Both the position numbers and the translations under genes were made by a program. From Methylopumilus sp036745495 (lineage in GTDB: Bacteria > Pseudomonadota > Gammaproteobacteria > Burkholderiales > Methylophilaceae), in assembly GCA_036745495.1 (NCBI GenBank), contig DAIOGA010000005.1, positions 1 through 51,187 of the forward strand: a stretch of 51,187 bases of DNA. Reading direction: 5' to 3'. A model generated the notes under the pieces. That model did not search any database. It worked only from the letters and a program-made list of their open reading frames with translations, and was not told the DNA's origin. Every line of letters starts with the position of its first letter. Position 1 is the stretch's first letter. This document shows, in pieces, positions 25,922-35,212 of this stretch.

Positions 25922-27853
25922 TTATTTGTCTTTTTTGTCTTGCTTAACTTCTTCAAATTCTGCATCAACTACTTCAGCGTCAACCGTTTTTTCTTCTTGC
26001 TGAGGTGCGCCACTAGTATTAGGTTGTTGTGCTTGCTGTTCAGCATAAATTTTCTCGCCTAATTTCTGCGATGCTTCCATCAGCTCTTTTGTTTTGGCCT
26101 CAATCTCTTCTTTATTGTCAGATTTTAAGGATTCTTCTAAAGATTTTATAGCAGCTTCAATTTTCTCTTTTTCAGCAGCATCTAATTTATCTCCATGATC
26201 AGTGATAGATTTTTTCACTGAATGAATCATGCCATCCGCAGAGTTTTTAACATCTACAAGCTCTCGAATTTTACGATCTTCGTCAGCATATTTAACAGCG
26301 TCCTCTTCCATTTTCTTAATTTCTTCTTCGCTAAGTCCGCTATTTGCTTTAATCGTAATTTTATTTTCTTTGCCAGTAGCTTTATCTTTAGCAGATACGT
26401 GCAAGATACCATTAGCATCAATATCAAAAGTCACTTCAATCTGAGGCGTGCCTCTTGGTGCTGGAGGTATATCAGTTAGATTAAATTGACCTAGGCTCTT
26501 ATTGCCAGAAGCTACTTCACGCTCACCTTGAAGCACATGAATTGTTACAGCATTTTGATTATCTTCGGCAGTCGAGAATACTTGAGATGCCTTAGTAGGT
26601 ATTGTTGTATTTTTCTTAATAAGTTTAGTCATAACACTTCCAAGTGTTTCAATACCTAAACTTAACGGCGTTACATCGAGAAGTAAAACATCTTTTACGT
26701 CACCCTGAAGGACGCCACCTTGAATTGCTGCGCCCACGGCAACAGCTTCATCAGGATTAACATCTTTTCTAGGTTCTTTACCAAAAATATCTTTTACTTT
26801 TTCTTGTACTTTTGGCATGCGACTTTGACCACCTACAAGAATAATGTCTGATATGTCGCTTCCAGAAACGCCAGCATCTTTCATTGCAACTTTACAAGGC
26901 TCGATGGTTCTTTCAATTAAATCATCCACAAGAGATTCAAATTTTGCACGTGTAATTTTTACAACAAGATGTTTTGGACCACTTGCGTCAGCGGTAATGT
27001 AAGGCAAGTTGACTTCGGTTTGTTGGCTACTTGAAAGTTCAATCTTTGCTTTTTCAGCCGCTTCTTTTAAGCGTTGCTTAGCAAGTAGATCGTTTCTTAA
27101 ATCAAGACCATTTTCTTTTTTAAATTCATCAGCTAAAAAATCAATAAGACGATTATCAAAGTCTTCACCACCTAGGAAAGTATCTCCATTTGTAGATAAC
27201 ACTTCAAATTGATGTTCGCCATCAACCGTCGAGATTTCAATAATAGATACGTCGAATGTTCCGCCACCTAAATCGTATACAGCAATCTTTCGATCGCCTT
27301 CTTGTTTGTCTAGGCCAAAAGCAAGCGCTGCGGCAGTAGGTTCATTAATAATACGTTTAACCTCAAGACCTGCAATTCGACCTGCATCTTTAGTCGCTTG
27401 ACGTTGACTATCATTAAAATAAGCAGGAACAGTGATAACTGCTTCTGTAACCTCTTCACCAAGGTAATCTTCAGCAGTTTTTTTCATTTTTCTTAAAACT
27501 TCTGCTGAAATTTGTGGAGGTGCCATTTTTTGGTCGCGCACTTTTACCCATGCATCGCCATTGTCGGCTTTTGAAATTTCATATGGCATTAAACCAATAT
27601 CTTTTTGCACTTCTTTTTCTTCAAAACGGCGGCCAATTAAACGCTTTACAGCAAATAATGTATTTTTTGGATTAGTAACCGCTTGTCTTTTTGCAGGCGC
27701 GCCAACTAGAATCTCACCATCATCTTGGTAAGCAATAATTGAGGGCGTTGTTCGAGCGCCCTCTGCATTTTCAATTACTTTAGGCTTTCCGCCTTCCATC
27801 ACAGCCACACAGGAGTTTGTTGTTCCTAAGTCAATACCGATAATTTTAGCCAT
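25922..27853 (-). CDS. dnaK: Chaperone DnaK (Hsp70)
   Basis: 643 residues. The ATPase domain begins with the IIGIDLGTTNSCVAVMEGG signature, followed by IINEPTAAALAFGLD and YDLGGGTFDVSI (phosphate loops), the linker DVLLLDVTPLSLGIET and a substrate-binding domain; the acidic C-terminus ends in a VVDAEFEEVKQD-type tail. Central ATP-driven folding chaperone working with GrpE and DnaJ. A sigma-32-like promoter lies between grpE and dnaK. Confidence 0.98.
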   Translation of the reverse strand: MAKIIGIDLGTTNSCVAVMEGGKPKVIENAEGARTTPSIIAYQDDGEILVGAPAKRQAVTNPKNTLFAVKRLIGRRFEEKEVQKDIGLMPYEISKADNGDAWVKVRDQKMAPPQISAEVLRKMKKTAEDYLGEEVTEAVITVPAYFNDSQRQATKDAGRIAGLEVKRIINEPTAAALAFGLDKQEGDRKIAVYDLGGGTFDVSIIEISTVDGEHQFEVLSTNGDTFLGGEDFDNRLIDFLADEFKKENGLDLRNDLLAKQRLKEAAEKAKIELSSSQQTEVNLPYITADASGPKHLVVKITRAKFESLVDDLIERTIEPCKVAMKDAGVSGSDISDIILVGGQSRMPKVQEKVKDIFGKEPRKDVNPDEAVAVGAAIQGGVLQGDVKDVLLLDVTPLSLGIETLGSVMTKLIKKNTTIPTKASQVFSTAEDNQNAVTIHVLQGEREVASGNKSLGQFNLTDIPPAPRGTPQIEVTFDIDANGILHVSAKDKATGKENKITIKANSGLSEEEIKKMEEDAVKYADEDRKIRELVDVKNSADGMIHSVKKSITDHGDKLDAAEKEKIEAAIKSLEESLKSDNKEEIEAKTKELMEASQKLGEKIYAEQQAQQPNTSGAPQQEEKTVDAEVVDAEFEEVKQDKKDK

Positions 27854-27890
27854 TTTTTTTCCTTAAAAAATCTGTTTAATTTGATATATC

Positions 27891-27920
27891 TATAATTGGG
27901 ACAGTCTTGAATATTTCAAG
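27891..27920 (-). promoter_or_regulatory. Sigma-32-type promoter of dnaK
   Basis: On the minus strand CTTGAAA is followed after 13 bases by CCCAATTA, close to the E. coli heat-shock consensus (CTTGAA, 13-15 bases, CCCCAT-T). It sits in the 70-bp grpE-dnaK spacer and would give a leader of about 33 nt. The CTTGAA element is also part of the palindrome CTTGAATATTTCAAG. Confidence 0.72.
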
Positions 27921-27923
27921 AGC

Positions 27924-28454
27924 TTATGTATTTTTAGTTTTTGATACGGTTACCAGAGCAGGTCTTATAACTCTTTCATTCAATAGATAACCTTTTTGAA
28001 GAACAGTTAAAATTTTATTTGGCTCTTCTTCTGATTCAACCATGCTGATTGCTTGGTGTTGATTAGGGTCGAATTTTTCACCTAATGCTTTAATTTCATG
28101 GATACCAAACTTTTCAAATACATTAATGAGTTGTTTTTGTGTGAGCTCCACGCCATTTTTGTAGCTATCTACATTTGCATTTTCAATTGTTAAGGCTGCA
28201 TCGAGACTGTCTTTTACAGAAAGTAATTCACCGCTAAATTTTTCTAGTGCAAATTTTCTAGCTTTATCGATATCTTCGAAAGAACGTTTTCTTATGTTCT
28301 CCCCTTCAGCTTTAACATAAAGAACTTGCGCTTGAGCTTCGGCTAATTTTTCTTCAAGAAGCTTTATTTGATCTTCCGGGTTATTTGAAGCGGCTTGATC
28401 TGGATTGTTGTTTGAATCATCAATAGATGAATTTTCTTTATCTTCTGCATTCAT
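27924..28454 (-). CDS. grpE: Nucleotide exchange factor GrpE
   Basis: 176 residues: an acidic, Asn-rich N-terminus (about 1-28), a long coiled-coil helix (about 28-90, KLLEEKLAEAQAQVLYVKAE) with ENIRKR, and the beta domain with FDPNQHQAIS and GYLLNERVIRPALV. Releases ADP from DnaK. Preceded by a sigma-32-type promoter and followed by dnaK. Confidence 0.97.
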   Translation of the reverse strand: MNAEDKENSSIDDSNNNPDQAASNNPEDQIKLLEEKLAEAQAQVLYVKAEGENIRKRSFEDIDKARKFALEKFSGELLSVKDSLDAALTIENANVDSYKNGVELTQKQLINVFEKFGIHEIKALGEKFDPNQHQAISMVESEEEPNKILTVLQKGYLLNERVIRPALVTVSKTKNT

Positions 28455-28497
28455 AATTTTGCCTTTTAAAACTTTTAAAATATTGCGAATTAAAACA

Positions 28498-28528
28498 AAT
28501 TTGGGGATGAAACTTTAAATTTCAAGGG
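28498..28528 (-). promoter_or_regulatory. Sigma-32-type promoter of grpE
   Basis: On the minus strand CCCTTGAAA is followed after 13 bases by CCCCAAAT, an excellent match to the heat-shock promoter. It lies in the 81-bp gap between the waaC stop and grpE and would start RNA about 38 nt before the ATG. No CIRCE is present here. Confidence 0.82.
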
Positions 28529-28535
28529 TATAAAG

Positions 28536-29495
28536 TTAAATAATTGCCTCGATTTGGGAAATTGTTGATTCGACGGTAGGAATGACCCCAATTTCTCCTA
28601 AGTTGACGGATGGTACTTTGATATTGGGATAAACTCCATTAAGGTAAGGATTGCTATCCATATAAAGACCTATGGTTGGAATACCAAGAGCATTGGCAAG
28701 ATGAGTGAGCCCTGAATCAACACCAATCACACATTTAGCACCCGATATAATATTTGCAAGATCGCTAATATTCATTTTAGGCAGCACTAAGCAATTGGTT
28801 GATGTTTTTCGAAGCGCTTTAGAAACCTGATATTCCTCAAGATTGCCCCAAGGCAATAACACTCTTAGACCTAAAATATTAAAAAATTGGATAATTTTTT
28901 GCCAATGATCCATAGGCCACTGTTTGGTTCTTTTGCTCGAACCATGAATCAAAACGACGTAACGTTCAGATAGATTAAAATTATTGATGTTGTGTATTTC
29001 TAATCCAAAATGAGCGGATTGGTCTAACAAGTCGTATTCAAAACATTTAGACGCTAATTCTCTATTTCGCACGACTGCATGGATTTGCTTTGAAACAGTA
29101 TGCGTATGTTTGTAGAAATAAGACGCGGCGGCCTCTCGAATAGAGACCTTATCAAAGCCATGAATATCACCATGTGTAAACAAAGTGAAAAAAGCGCTTT
29201 TTAGTAGCCCCTGAAAATCAATCACAATATCGTAGTGATTATGACGAATAGCATTAATGGCCTTATAAAGACCTGTCCATGTTGTTTTTTTTCTAAGGTT
29301 TTTTTTCCAGGACCTTAAAGAGATAGTAATGACCGAATTAACTTCAGGATGAAGCCTTGGAATATCCGCAAAAGACTCTTCAACTAGCCAGTCAATTGAA
29401 CTTTCGGGAACAAAATATTTAATATCATTAACAACAGGGAGGCAGTGAATAATGTCCCCGAGCGAGGATGTTTTAATGATGAGTATACGAACCAT
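28536..29495 (-). CDS. waaC: ADP-heptose:LPS heptosyltransferase I
   Basis: 319-residue GT9 glycosyltransferase that adds the first heptose to Kdo2-lipid A in the cytoplasm. The start MVRILIIKTSSLGDIIHCLP is typical of WaaC, and the C-terminal nucleotide-sugar region shows GVDSGLTHLANALGIPTIGLY. Divergently placed from edd, with a 145-bp spacer. A second GT9 gene (waaF) lies at 32764-33756. Confidence 0.94.
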   Translation of the reverse strand: MVRILIIKTSSLGDIIHCLPVVNDIKYFVPESSIDWLVEESFADIPRLHPEVNSVITISLRSWKKNLRKKTTWTGLYKAINAIRHNHYDIVIDFQGLLKSAFFTLFTHGDIHGFDKVSIREAAASYFYKHTHTVSKQIHAVVRNRELASKCFEYDLLDQSAHFGLEIHNINNFNLSERYVVLIHGSSKRTKQWPMDHWQKIIQFFNILGLRVLLPWGNLEEYQVSKALRKTSTNCLVLPKMNISDLANIISGAKCVIGVDSGLTHLANALGIPTIGLYMDSNPYLNGVYPNIKVPSVNLGEIGVIPTVESTISQIEAII

Positions 29496-29562
29496 ATAAA
29501 GAATTTTCGCATATAAATCAATGCCTATAAATGATTTATATGATTAATTCATATTTAATCGT

Positions 29563-29592
29563 TTGACGCTTACAGAGTGTTTCTAGGATAAT
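29563..29592 (+). promoter_or_regulatory. Sigma-70-type promoter of edd-eda
   Basis: TTGACG (29563-29568), 18 bases, GATAAT (29587-29592) lie 49 bp upstream of the edd ATG. Both boxes match the consensus at five or so of six positions each. The edd ATG itself has no Shine-Dalgarno sequence. Confidence 0.65.
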
Positions 29593-29640
29593 CTGTCATA
29601 GAGATAAATTTTTATTCATTCATGACAGCACATTAATTTA

Positions 29641-31455
29641 ATGAAACATTCCATAGTAGAAATCACTGAAAGAATCAAAGAAAAAAGTAGGCCCACAAGA
29701 ATTGCATACTTAGCTCGCGTCGATGCTATGTTGCAAAGGCAGCGTGGTGCTGATCGCTTGGGGTGCGCTAACGTTGCGCACGCTATTGCAGCATTGCCGA
29801 AAAATGACAAATTAAAAATCGTTAGCGAAAAAAAACCTAACATTGCAATCGTTTCTGCTTATAACGATATGCTTTCAGCGCATAAGCCATATGAAAACTA
29901 TCCATCCATTATTCGTGATGAAGCCAATAAATGTGATGCAACAGCTCAAGTAGCAGGTGGCGTTCCCGCCATGTGTGATGGTATTACACAGGGTGAGCCA
30001 GGTATGGAGTTGAGTTTATTTTCTCGAGACACCATAGCAATGGCAACTGCAATTGGACTCTCGCATGATGTATTCGACGGCACGCTTATGCTAGGCATTT
30101 GCGACAAGATTGTGCCTGGTTTATTAATTGGTGCTCTTCATTTTGGGCACTTACCTACAATTTTTGTGCCAGCCGGCCCTATGTCTACCGGTATCGACAA
30201 CACGTCTAAATCTAAAGTACGCGAGAAATATGCACAAGGCCTTGTGGGCCGAGAAGAGCTTTTAGCTTCTGAATCTGCTGCATACCATGGGGAAGGTACT
30301 TGTACATTTTATGGTACAGCTAATAGTAATCAGATGTTAATGGAAGCAATGGGACTTCATGTTCCAGGCGCGGCATTTATTCATCCTCGGGATGATATTA
30401 GAGAAGAAATAACACGTGAATCAGTTCGCTCCCTTTTAAACATTATCAAAAATAAACAAAACAAACCCATTGGTAAATTAGTGGATGAGCGAGTCATTGT
30501 GAATGCTATGGTCGCATTATTAGCGACAGGCGGATCTACCAACCATCTTATTCATTGGGTGGCGATCGCAAGAGCCGCCGGTATTATTATTGATTGGAGT
30601 GATTTCCATGATCTCGCAAGCTCAACTCCTCTATTAGCAAGCGTTTATCCAAATGGCAAAGCAGATGTGAATGAATTTCAAACTGCAGGCGGACCTGCAT
30701 TTGTGATTCGTGAGCTCATTGATTCAGGTTGTATGTATCCAGAGGTCATGACCGTGAGCGAAGGCGGCTTAAAGGAATATACAAAAAAACCTACAAAAGA
30801 AAATAACAAAATTATTTGGAAAGACTTACCTAAAGAGAGTGGCGATGAAACAATTGTAAGAACCGCTGACAATCCTTTTAATCAATCAGGTGGATTAAAA
30901 CTTTTACAAGGTAATCTCGGTCGTTCCGTAATTAAAATTTCTGCAGTGCCGCAAGATCGCTACATTATTGAAGCACCTGCAATTATTTTTGATACACAAG
31001 AAGAGCTTCTTAGTGCTTTTGATCGAGGCGAGCTTGAAAAAGATTTTGTTGCGGTTGTGAGATTTCAAGGACCTAAAGCAAATGGAATGCCTGAGCTTCA
31101 TAAGCTAACGCCTCCTTTAGCAGTGCTTCAAAATAAAGGCTTTAAGGTAGCGATTGTGACCGACGGTAGAATGAGTGGTGCTTCCGGAAAAATTCCAGCT
31201 GCAATTCATTTAAGTCCTGAAGCTTCAGCGAATGGACCTATCGGTAAAATTCGTAACGGCGATATGATTCGATTAAATGCGATGGTCGGCACTTTAAATG
31301 CATTAGTTGATGAAGATACATGGTATGAAAGAGAAAATGAAAATCTTTCTGATCAGCTTAGAAATAATAATGCGCACGATATTGGGCGCGAATTATTTGC
31401 TGGTATGAGAAAAAATGTGATTTCTGCCGAAGAAGGCGCGATCACCTGGCTATAA
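29641..31455 (+). CDS. edd: 6-phosphogluconate dehydratase
   Basis: Entner-Doudoroff dehydratase turning 6-phosphogluconate into KDPG. 604 residues of the IlvD/Edd family, with the conserved blocks SAYNDMLSAHKPYE, GGVPAMCDGITQGEPGMELS, CDKIVPG, GTCTFYGTANSNQMLMEAMG and TDGRMSGASGKIPAA, and Cys residues for the iron-sulfur cluster in CDG, CDK and GTCTF. In RuMP-cycle methylotrophs it feeds KDPG cleavage. It lies 16 bp before eda. Confidence 0.97.
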   Translation: MKHSIVEITERIKEKSRPTRIAYLARVDAMLQRQRGADRLGCANVAHAIAALPKNDKLKIVSEKKPNIAIVSAYNDMLSAHKPYENYPSIIRDEANKCDATAQVAGGVPAMCDGITQGEPGMELSLFSRDTIAMATAIGLSHDVFDGTLMLGICDKIVPGLLIGALHFGHLPTIFVPAGPMSTGIDNTSKSKVREKYAQGLVGREELLASESAAYHGEGTCTFYGTANSNQMLMEAMGLHVPGAAFIHPRDDIREEITRESVRSLLNIIKNKQNKPIGKLVDERVIVNAMVALLATGGSTNHLIHWVAIARAAGIIIDWSDFHDLASSTPLLASVYPNGKADVNEFQTAGGPAFVIRELIDSGCMYPEVMTVSEGGLKEYTKKPTKENNKIIWKDLPKESGDETIVRTADNPFNQSGGLKLLQGNLGRSVIKISAVPQDRYIIEAPAIIFDTQEELLSAFDRGELEKDFVAVVRFQGPKANGMPELHKLTPPLAVLQNKGFKVAIVTDGRMSGASGKIPAAIHLSPEASANGPIGKIRNGDMIRLNAMVGTLNALVDEDTWYERENENLSDQLRNNNAHDIGRELFAGMRKNVISAEEGAITWL

Positions 31456-31471
31456 ATTATACAAGGACAAT

Positions 31472-32098
31472 ATGAAGACATTAGATTTAGCAAATTACGG
31501 CCCAGTGATTCCAGTCATTGTGATTGATAAAGTGGAAGATGCTGTTCCTATGGCAGAAGCTTTACTTGAAGGCGGCATTAAAGTTTTAGAAGTTACACTA
31601 AGAACTTCATGTGCTATTGAGGCTATGGATCGAATTATTAAGCATTTGCCAGAAGCGATTGTAGGTGCAGGCACTGTAAGAACAAAAGCAGATGCTTCAG
31701 CTGCAAAATCAATTGGCTGTCAATTTGCAGTGAGCCCAGGCTATACATCAGAAATTGGTAAACATTGCTTAGATATTGGATTGCCTCTATTGCCAGGGGT
31801 TTCAACCGGAAGCGAAGTGATGATGGCTAATAATGATGGCTATTATTTCTTGAAACTTTTTCCTGCAGTTGCAGTAGGCGGTATTAATCTTTTAAAAGGG
31901 TTTGCAGGTCCTTTTTCAGACGTTAAATTCTGTCCAACAGGTGGCGTCACTGTTCAATCAGCACCTGACTTTTTAAGTTTACCCAATGTGCCGGTTTGCG
32001 GAGGCACTTGGCTTACACCAAAAGATCTTGTTGCAAATAAAAACTGGATTGAAATTACGAAATTAGCTAAAGAAGCAAGCGCGATTAAACGCCCTTAA
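31472..32098 (+). CDS. eda: KDPG/KHG aldolase
   Basis: 208-residue class I aldolase that splits KDPG into pyruvate and glyceraldehyde 3-phosphate. LEVTLRTSCA carries the catalytic Glu; the Schiff-base Lys is in YYFLKLFPA (about residue 132); FCPTGGV binds phosphate. Immediately follows edd with a ribosome binding site (ACAAGGA). In a methylotroph, the pair provides the cleavage step of the KDPG RuMP variant. Confidence 0.97.
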   Translation: MKTLDLANYGPVIPVIVIDKVEDAVPMAEALLEGGIKVLEVTLRTSCAIEAMDRIIKHLPEAIVGAGTVRTKADASAAKSIGCQFAVSPGYTSEIGKHCLDIGLPLLPGVSTGSEVMMANNDGYYFLKLFPAVAVGGINLLKGFAGPFSDVKFCPTGGVTVQSAPDFLSLPNVPVCGGTWLTPKDLVANKNWIEITKLAKEASAIKRP

Positions 32099-32107
32099 TT
32101 CAATTTC

Positions 32108-32767
32108 ATGCTTCCCATCTCTCAATACAAGACAATCTTATTTGATTGTGATGGCGTCGTTCTTAATTCAAATTTTCTTAAGATAGAAGCCTATCGATTA
32201 ACGGCGCTTGAGTTTGGAGCATCTGAAGAAGATGCTATGAAGCTAGTGAATCATCATATCGAATATACCGGCATATCTAGAAATATTAAATTCACTTATT
32301 TTTTAGAGAAAATTCTTCATAAGACAGTAGATGATGCATCAATGAATCATCTTTTAAATCAACTCAATTACGAGGTTGAAAGACTTTTAGAAAATTGTGA
32401 AATTGCTCAGGGTCTTGATGCCTTAAGAGAAAAAACTAAAGATTCTAATTGGATGATAGTCTCTGGTGGCGATCAAGAAGAAATCATCCGTCTATTCACA
32501 AGAAAAAATTTATTAAAGTATTTTGATGTGGGTATTTTTGGAAGTCCTGATTCTAAAGAAGATATAGTGACGCGTGAATTAAAAAAGCCGACTGGACAAA
32601 GACCTGCATTATTCATTGGCGATTCTAAATACGACTATCAAGTTGCTAAAAAAAATAATTTAGATTTTATTTTTTTAAACGATTGGACTAATTTTTTTGA
32701 ATGGAAAAGTTTTTGTGCGGAAAATAAGATCGAGATTTATAAGAAGTTAGACGACCTTAATCATTAA
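32108..32767 (+). CDS. HAD-superfamily hydrolase, substrate unknown
   Basis: 219 residues with a HAD motif I DCDGV (Asp 13 and Asp 15), a helical cap, motif II in VSGGDQ, motif III Lys in DSKED and motif IV FIGDSKYD. This is the beta-phosphoglucomutase/phosphoglycolate phosphatase-like branch. It follows eda by 9 bp and converges on waaF. It lacks the zinc-binding cysteines of the usual GmhB phosphatase. Which sugar phosphate it acts on cannot be told. Confidence 0.88.
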   Translation: MLPISQYKTILFDCDGVVLNSNFLKIEAYRLTALEFGASEEDAMKLVNHHIEYTGISRNIKFTYFLEKILHKTVDDASMNHLLNQLNYEVERLLENCEIAQGLDALREKTKDSNWMIVSGGDQEEIIRLFTRKNLLKYFDVGIFGSPDSKEDIVTRELKKPTGQRPALFIGDSKYDYQVAKKNNLDFIFLNDWTNFFEWKSFCAENKIEIYKKLDDLNH

Positions 32768-33756
32768 ATTATTTTCCTAATAATATCTTCAGGCTTAATA
32801 TTTTTTAGACAGTTTGTATGTTGAAGCGGGCACGTTCTTTCAAAGCATGGACTGCATGAAAGGCCCAAATATATTAATTTAGCATGACGACTTAATGGCG
32901 GTGTTTTTTTGGGATCAGAAGAACCGAAAATAGCAACTTGTTTAATCCCCAAGCTTGCAGCTACATGCATTAAGCCTGAATCGTTACTTAAAAATGAGTT
33001 GCATATGCTCATGACATCAATAACTTCTTCAAGTTTTGTTTTACCAATAAGATTAATCACTTTATTTTTTGTTAATCTGTCTAGCGACCTTCCAAGATCA
33101 TGATCGTTTGATGATCCTAGCAAAATAACTTTCCAGTTATTTTCTATTGCTTCTATTGCGACTTTCGCAAAATACTCAATAGGCCATCTTTTAGCTTCGC
33201 CATATTCTGCGCCTGGAGCAATGCCTAAAACTTTATCTGAAGGCTTTAACTTGCCTTTTAAAAATTTTCTTGCTTGGTTAGGTTTTGAAACGAGGTAAGT
33301 GGATAAGCTCGTTTTAATATTTTTATTCTTTGGTGCGAGCGCTAAAAATTGATCAATAGTGCGATAAAGACTTTTATCTTTCTGGATGCAATTATTAATG
33401 AGACCAAAGCGCATTTCTCCCAAAAATCCAGTGCGCTTAGGAATATTGGCGAAAAATGGAATGAGTGCTGATTTAAACGAGTTGGTTAATACTATAGCTT
33501 GTGTGTAACCTTCTACTTTTAGACTTTTTCCTAACTGGTATCGTTTAAGTATATTGAGTTCACCATGCGAAAAAGGCAAAGCAATCGATTTATCAACCTC
33601 AGGCATTCGAGAGACTAAAGGGATAGTCCATATAGGCGAAGCTACATGAAGTTTACTTTTTGGATAATGATCTTTAATGACTTTAAAAAGTTTTTGTGCC
33701 ATGACCATATCGCCTAGCCATGATGGTCCTATCACCAGAATTTTTTGAGAGCTCAA
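32764..33756 (-). CDS. waaF: ADP-heptose:LPS heptosyltransferase II
   Basis: 330-residue GT9 enzyme that adds the second inner-core heptose. Start SQKILVIGPSWLGDMVMAQ is typical of WaaF; the ADP-heptose site shows PGAEYGEAKRWP and NDSGLMHVAASLGIKQVAIF; Cys-rich LSCSPCFERTCPLQHTNC near the C-terminus is shared by WaaF proteins. The start codon is TTG. It is the last gene of the hldD-gmhA-hldE-waaF operon, 4 bp after hldE. Confidence 0.94.
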   Translation of the reverse strand: MSSQKILVIGPSWLGDMVMAQKLFKVIKDHYPKSKLHVASPIWTIPLVSRMPEVDKSIALPFSHGELNILKRYQLGKSLKVEGYTQAIVLTNSFKSALIPFFANIPKRTGFLGEMRFGLINNCIQKDKSLYRTIDQFLALAPKNKNIKTSLSTYLVSKPNQARKFLKGKLKPSDKVLGIAPGAEYGEAKRWPIEYFAKVAIEAIENNWKVILLGSSNDHDLGRSLDRLTKNKVINLIGKTKLEEVIDVMSICNSFLSNDSGLMHVAASLGIKQVAIFGSSDPKKTPPLSRHAKLIYLGLSCSPCFERTCPLQHTNCLKNIKPEDIIRKII

Positions 33757-33760
33757 AATC

Positions 33761-35209
33761 TTAAGATATTTTTTTAATTATGGCGCTAGTGCTTCTTCCA
33801 GGAACAATCGAAACCAATTCAACTTTACCATTCCATTTCTTTAATTCTTGATGGCCTACTACTTGATTCTTTTTATAATCACTGCCTTTGACCAAGACAT
33901 CAGGTTGAATTTTCTTTATTAAATGTAGTGGTGTTGCTTCACTAAAAACGACAATACCATCTACAGAAGAAAGTGCTGCGAGAACTCTTGCTCGATCTTC
34001 TTGATGTATTACAGGTCTTGATTTACCTTTTAGTTTGGTTACTGATGAATCGCTATTAAGAGCGAGAATTAAGACATCACCTAATTTTTTTGCTTTTTCA
34101 AGATAAGTCACATGACCCGCATGAAGAATATCAAAGCAACCATTTGTGAATACAATTTTCTTTTTCTGTTTTTTCCAGACACCTACTTGTTCCATAAGAC
34201 TTTCAAGAGAGTGAATTTTTTTCTCTTGGTCTGAGTGTTGCGCGTTTAAAGTTTTAACTAAGTCTGCATGTGTAATCGGAATCGTACCTAATTTTCCAAT
34301 GACTATGCCTGCCGCGATATTAGCAATATTGAGCGAGGTTTCAATTGGCATTTTTGCGATCATACATGCCGCTAATGTGGCGATAACTGTATCGCCAGCC
34401 CCTGAAACATCAAATACTTGTTGTTGATTAACAGCGGGTAAGTTTTTAATCGTATCGCCTTGGATTAAATCAATACCGTCTTCGCCCTTTGTCATTGCAA
34501 TAAATTGTAAATTGAGTGATTTTTTTAATTTTAAAAGTGGCGTTAAAAAGTTAGTATTTTTAGTGACATGAATATGACAAGCCTCAATTGCTTCTTTTTT
34601 ATTGGGTGTAATGGCAGTCGCATTTTTATATTTTTCGTAATGAATACCTTTGGGATCAACCAATACAGGTATTTTTTTTGATCGAGCGATCTTGATGACA
34701 TGTTGACATAAGCGCTCACTTAAAACACCTTTCGCATAATCAGAAAGTATGACTATGGCTGGTTTTTTATTAAGAAGCGTTGTAATTTTTTTAATAAGCG
34801 CTTTAGAGTCGATAAGATCAGCAGTAGCCTCTTGGTCGATTCTCATCATTTGTTGATGTTCGCCAATAATGCGTGTTTTTGTTGTCGTAGGATTTTTATC
34901 TTTAATGATGCCATCGATGCCAATATGATTCTTTTTAAGAATCTCGATTAATTTCTTTCCATCTATATCATTCCCAATTTGGCCGGCTAGCACCGTTTTA
35001 ATTCCTAAGAGCGATAGATTTGCAGCCACATTGCCTGATCCTCCAATGCGATCAAAAGACTCTTTAAGTCTTACTACGGGGACAGGTGCTTCAGGAGAAA
35101 TTCTTGATACGTTACCGATTAAATAGCGATCTAACATCAAGTCGCCAATGACTAACGCCCATTGATTACGAGCATTGAATTTATTTTTAATAATTTCGAT
35201 ATCAGTCAT
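33761..35209 (-). CDS. hldE: Bifunctional heptose 7-phosphate kinase / 1-phosphate adenylyltransferase
   Basis: 482 residues, both halves fused as in E. coli (477). The N-terminal ribokinase domain (1-320) has GGSGNVAANL and the anion-hole DVSGAGDTV; the C-terminal cytidylyltransferase-like domain (about 345-482) has FTNGCFDILHAGHVTYLEKA. Makes ADP-D,D-heptose from heptose 7-phosphate via the bisphosphate, which needs the GmhB phosphatase in between; no gmhB was seen in the window. Confidence 0.97.
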   Translation of the reverse strand: MTDIEIIKNKFNARNQWALVIGDLMLDRYLIGNVSRISPEAPVPVVRLKESFDRIGGSGNVAANLSLLGIKTVLAGQIGNDIDGKKLIEILKKNHIGIDGIIKDKNPTTTKTRIIGEHQQMMRIDQEATADLIDSKALIKKITTLLNKKPAIVILSDYAKGVLSERLCQHVIKIARSKKIPVLVDPKGIHYEKYKNATAITPNKKEAIEACHIHVTKNTNFLTPLLKLKKSLNLQFIAMTKGEDGIDLIQGDTIKNLPAVNQQQVFDVSGAGDTVIATLAACMIAKMPIETSLNIANIAAGIVIGKLGTIPITHADLVKTLNAQHSDQEKKIHSLESLMEQVGVWKKQKKKIVFTNGCFDILHAGHVTYLEKAKKLGDVLILALNSDSSVTKLKGKSRPVIHQEDRARVLAALSSVDGIVVFSEATPLHLIKKIQPDVLVKGSDYKKNQVVGHQELKKWNGKVELVSIVPGRSTSAIIKKIS

Positions 35210-35212
35210 TTG

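Noticed and set aside
32108..32767. HAD protein as GmhB
   Set aside because: It lacks the conserved zinc-binding cysteines and belongs to a different HAD branch with a helical cap; left as unknown phosphatase.
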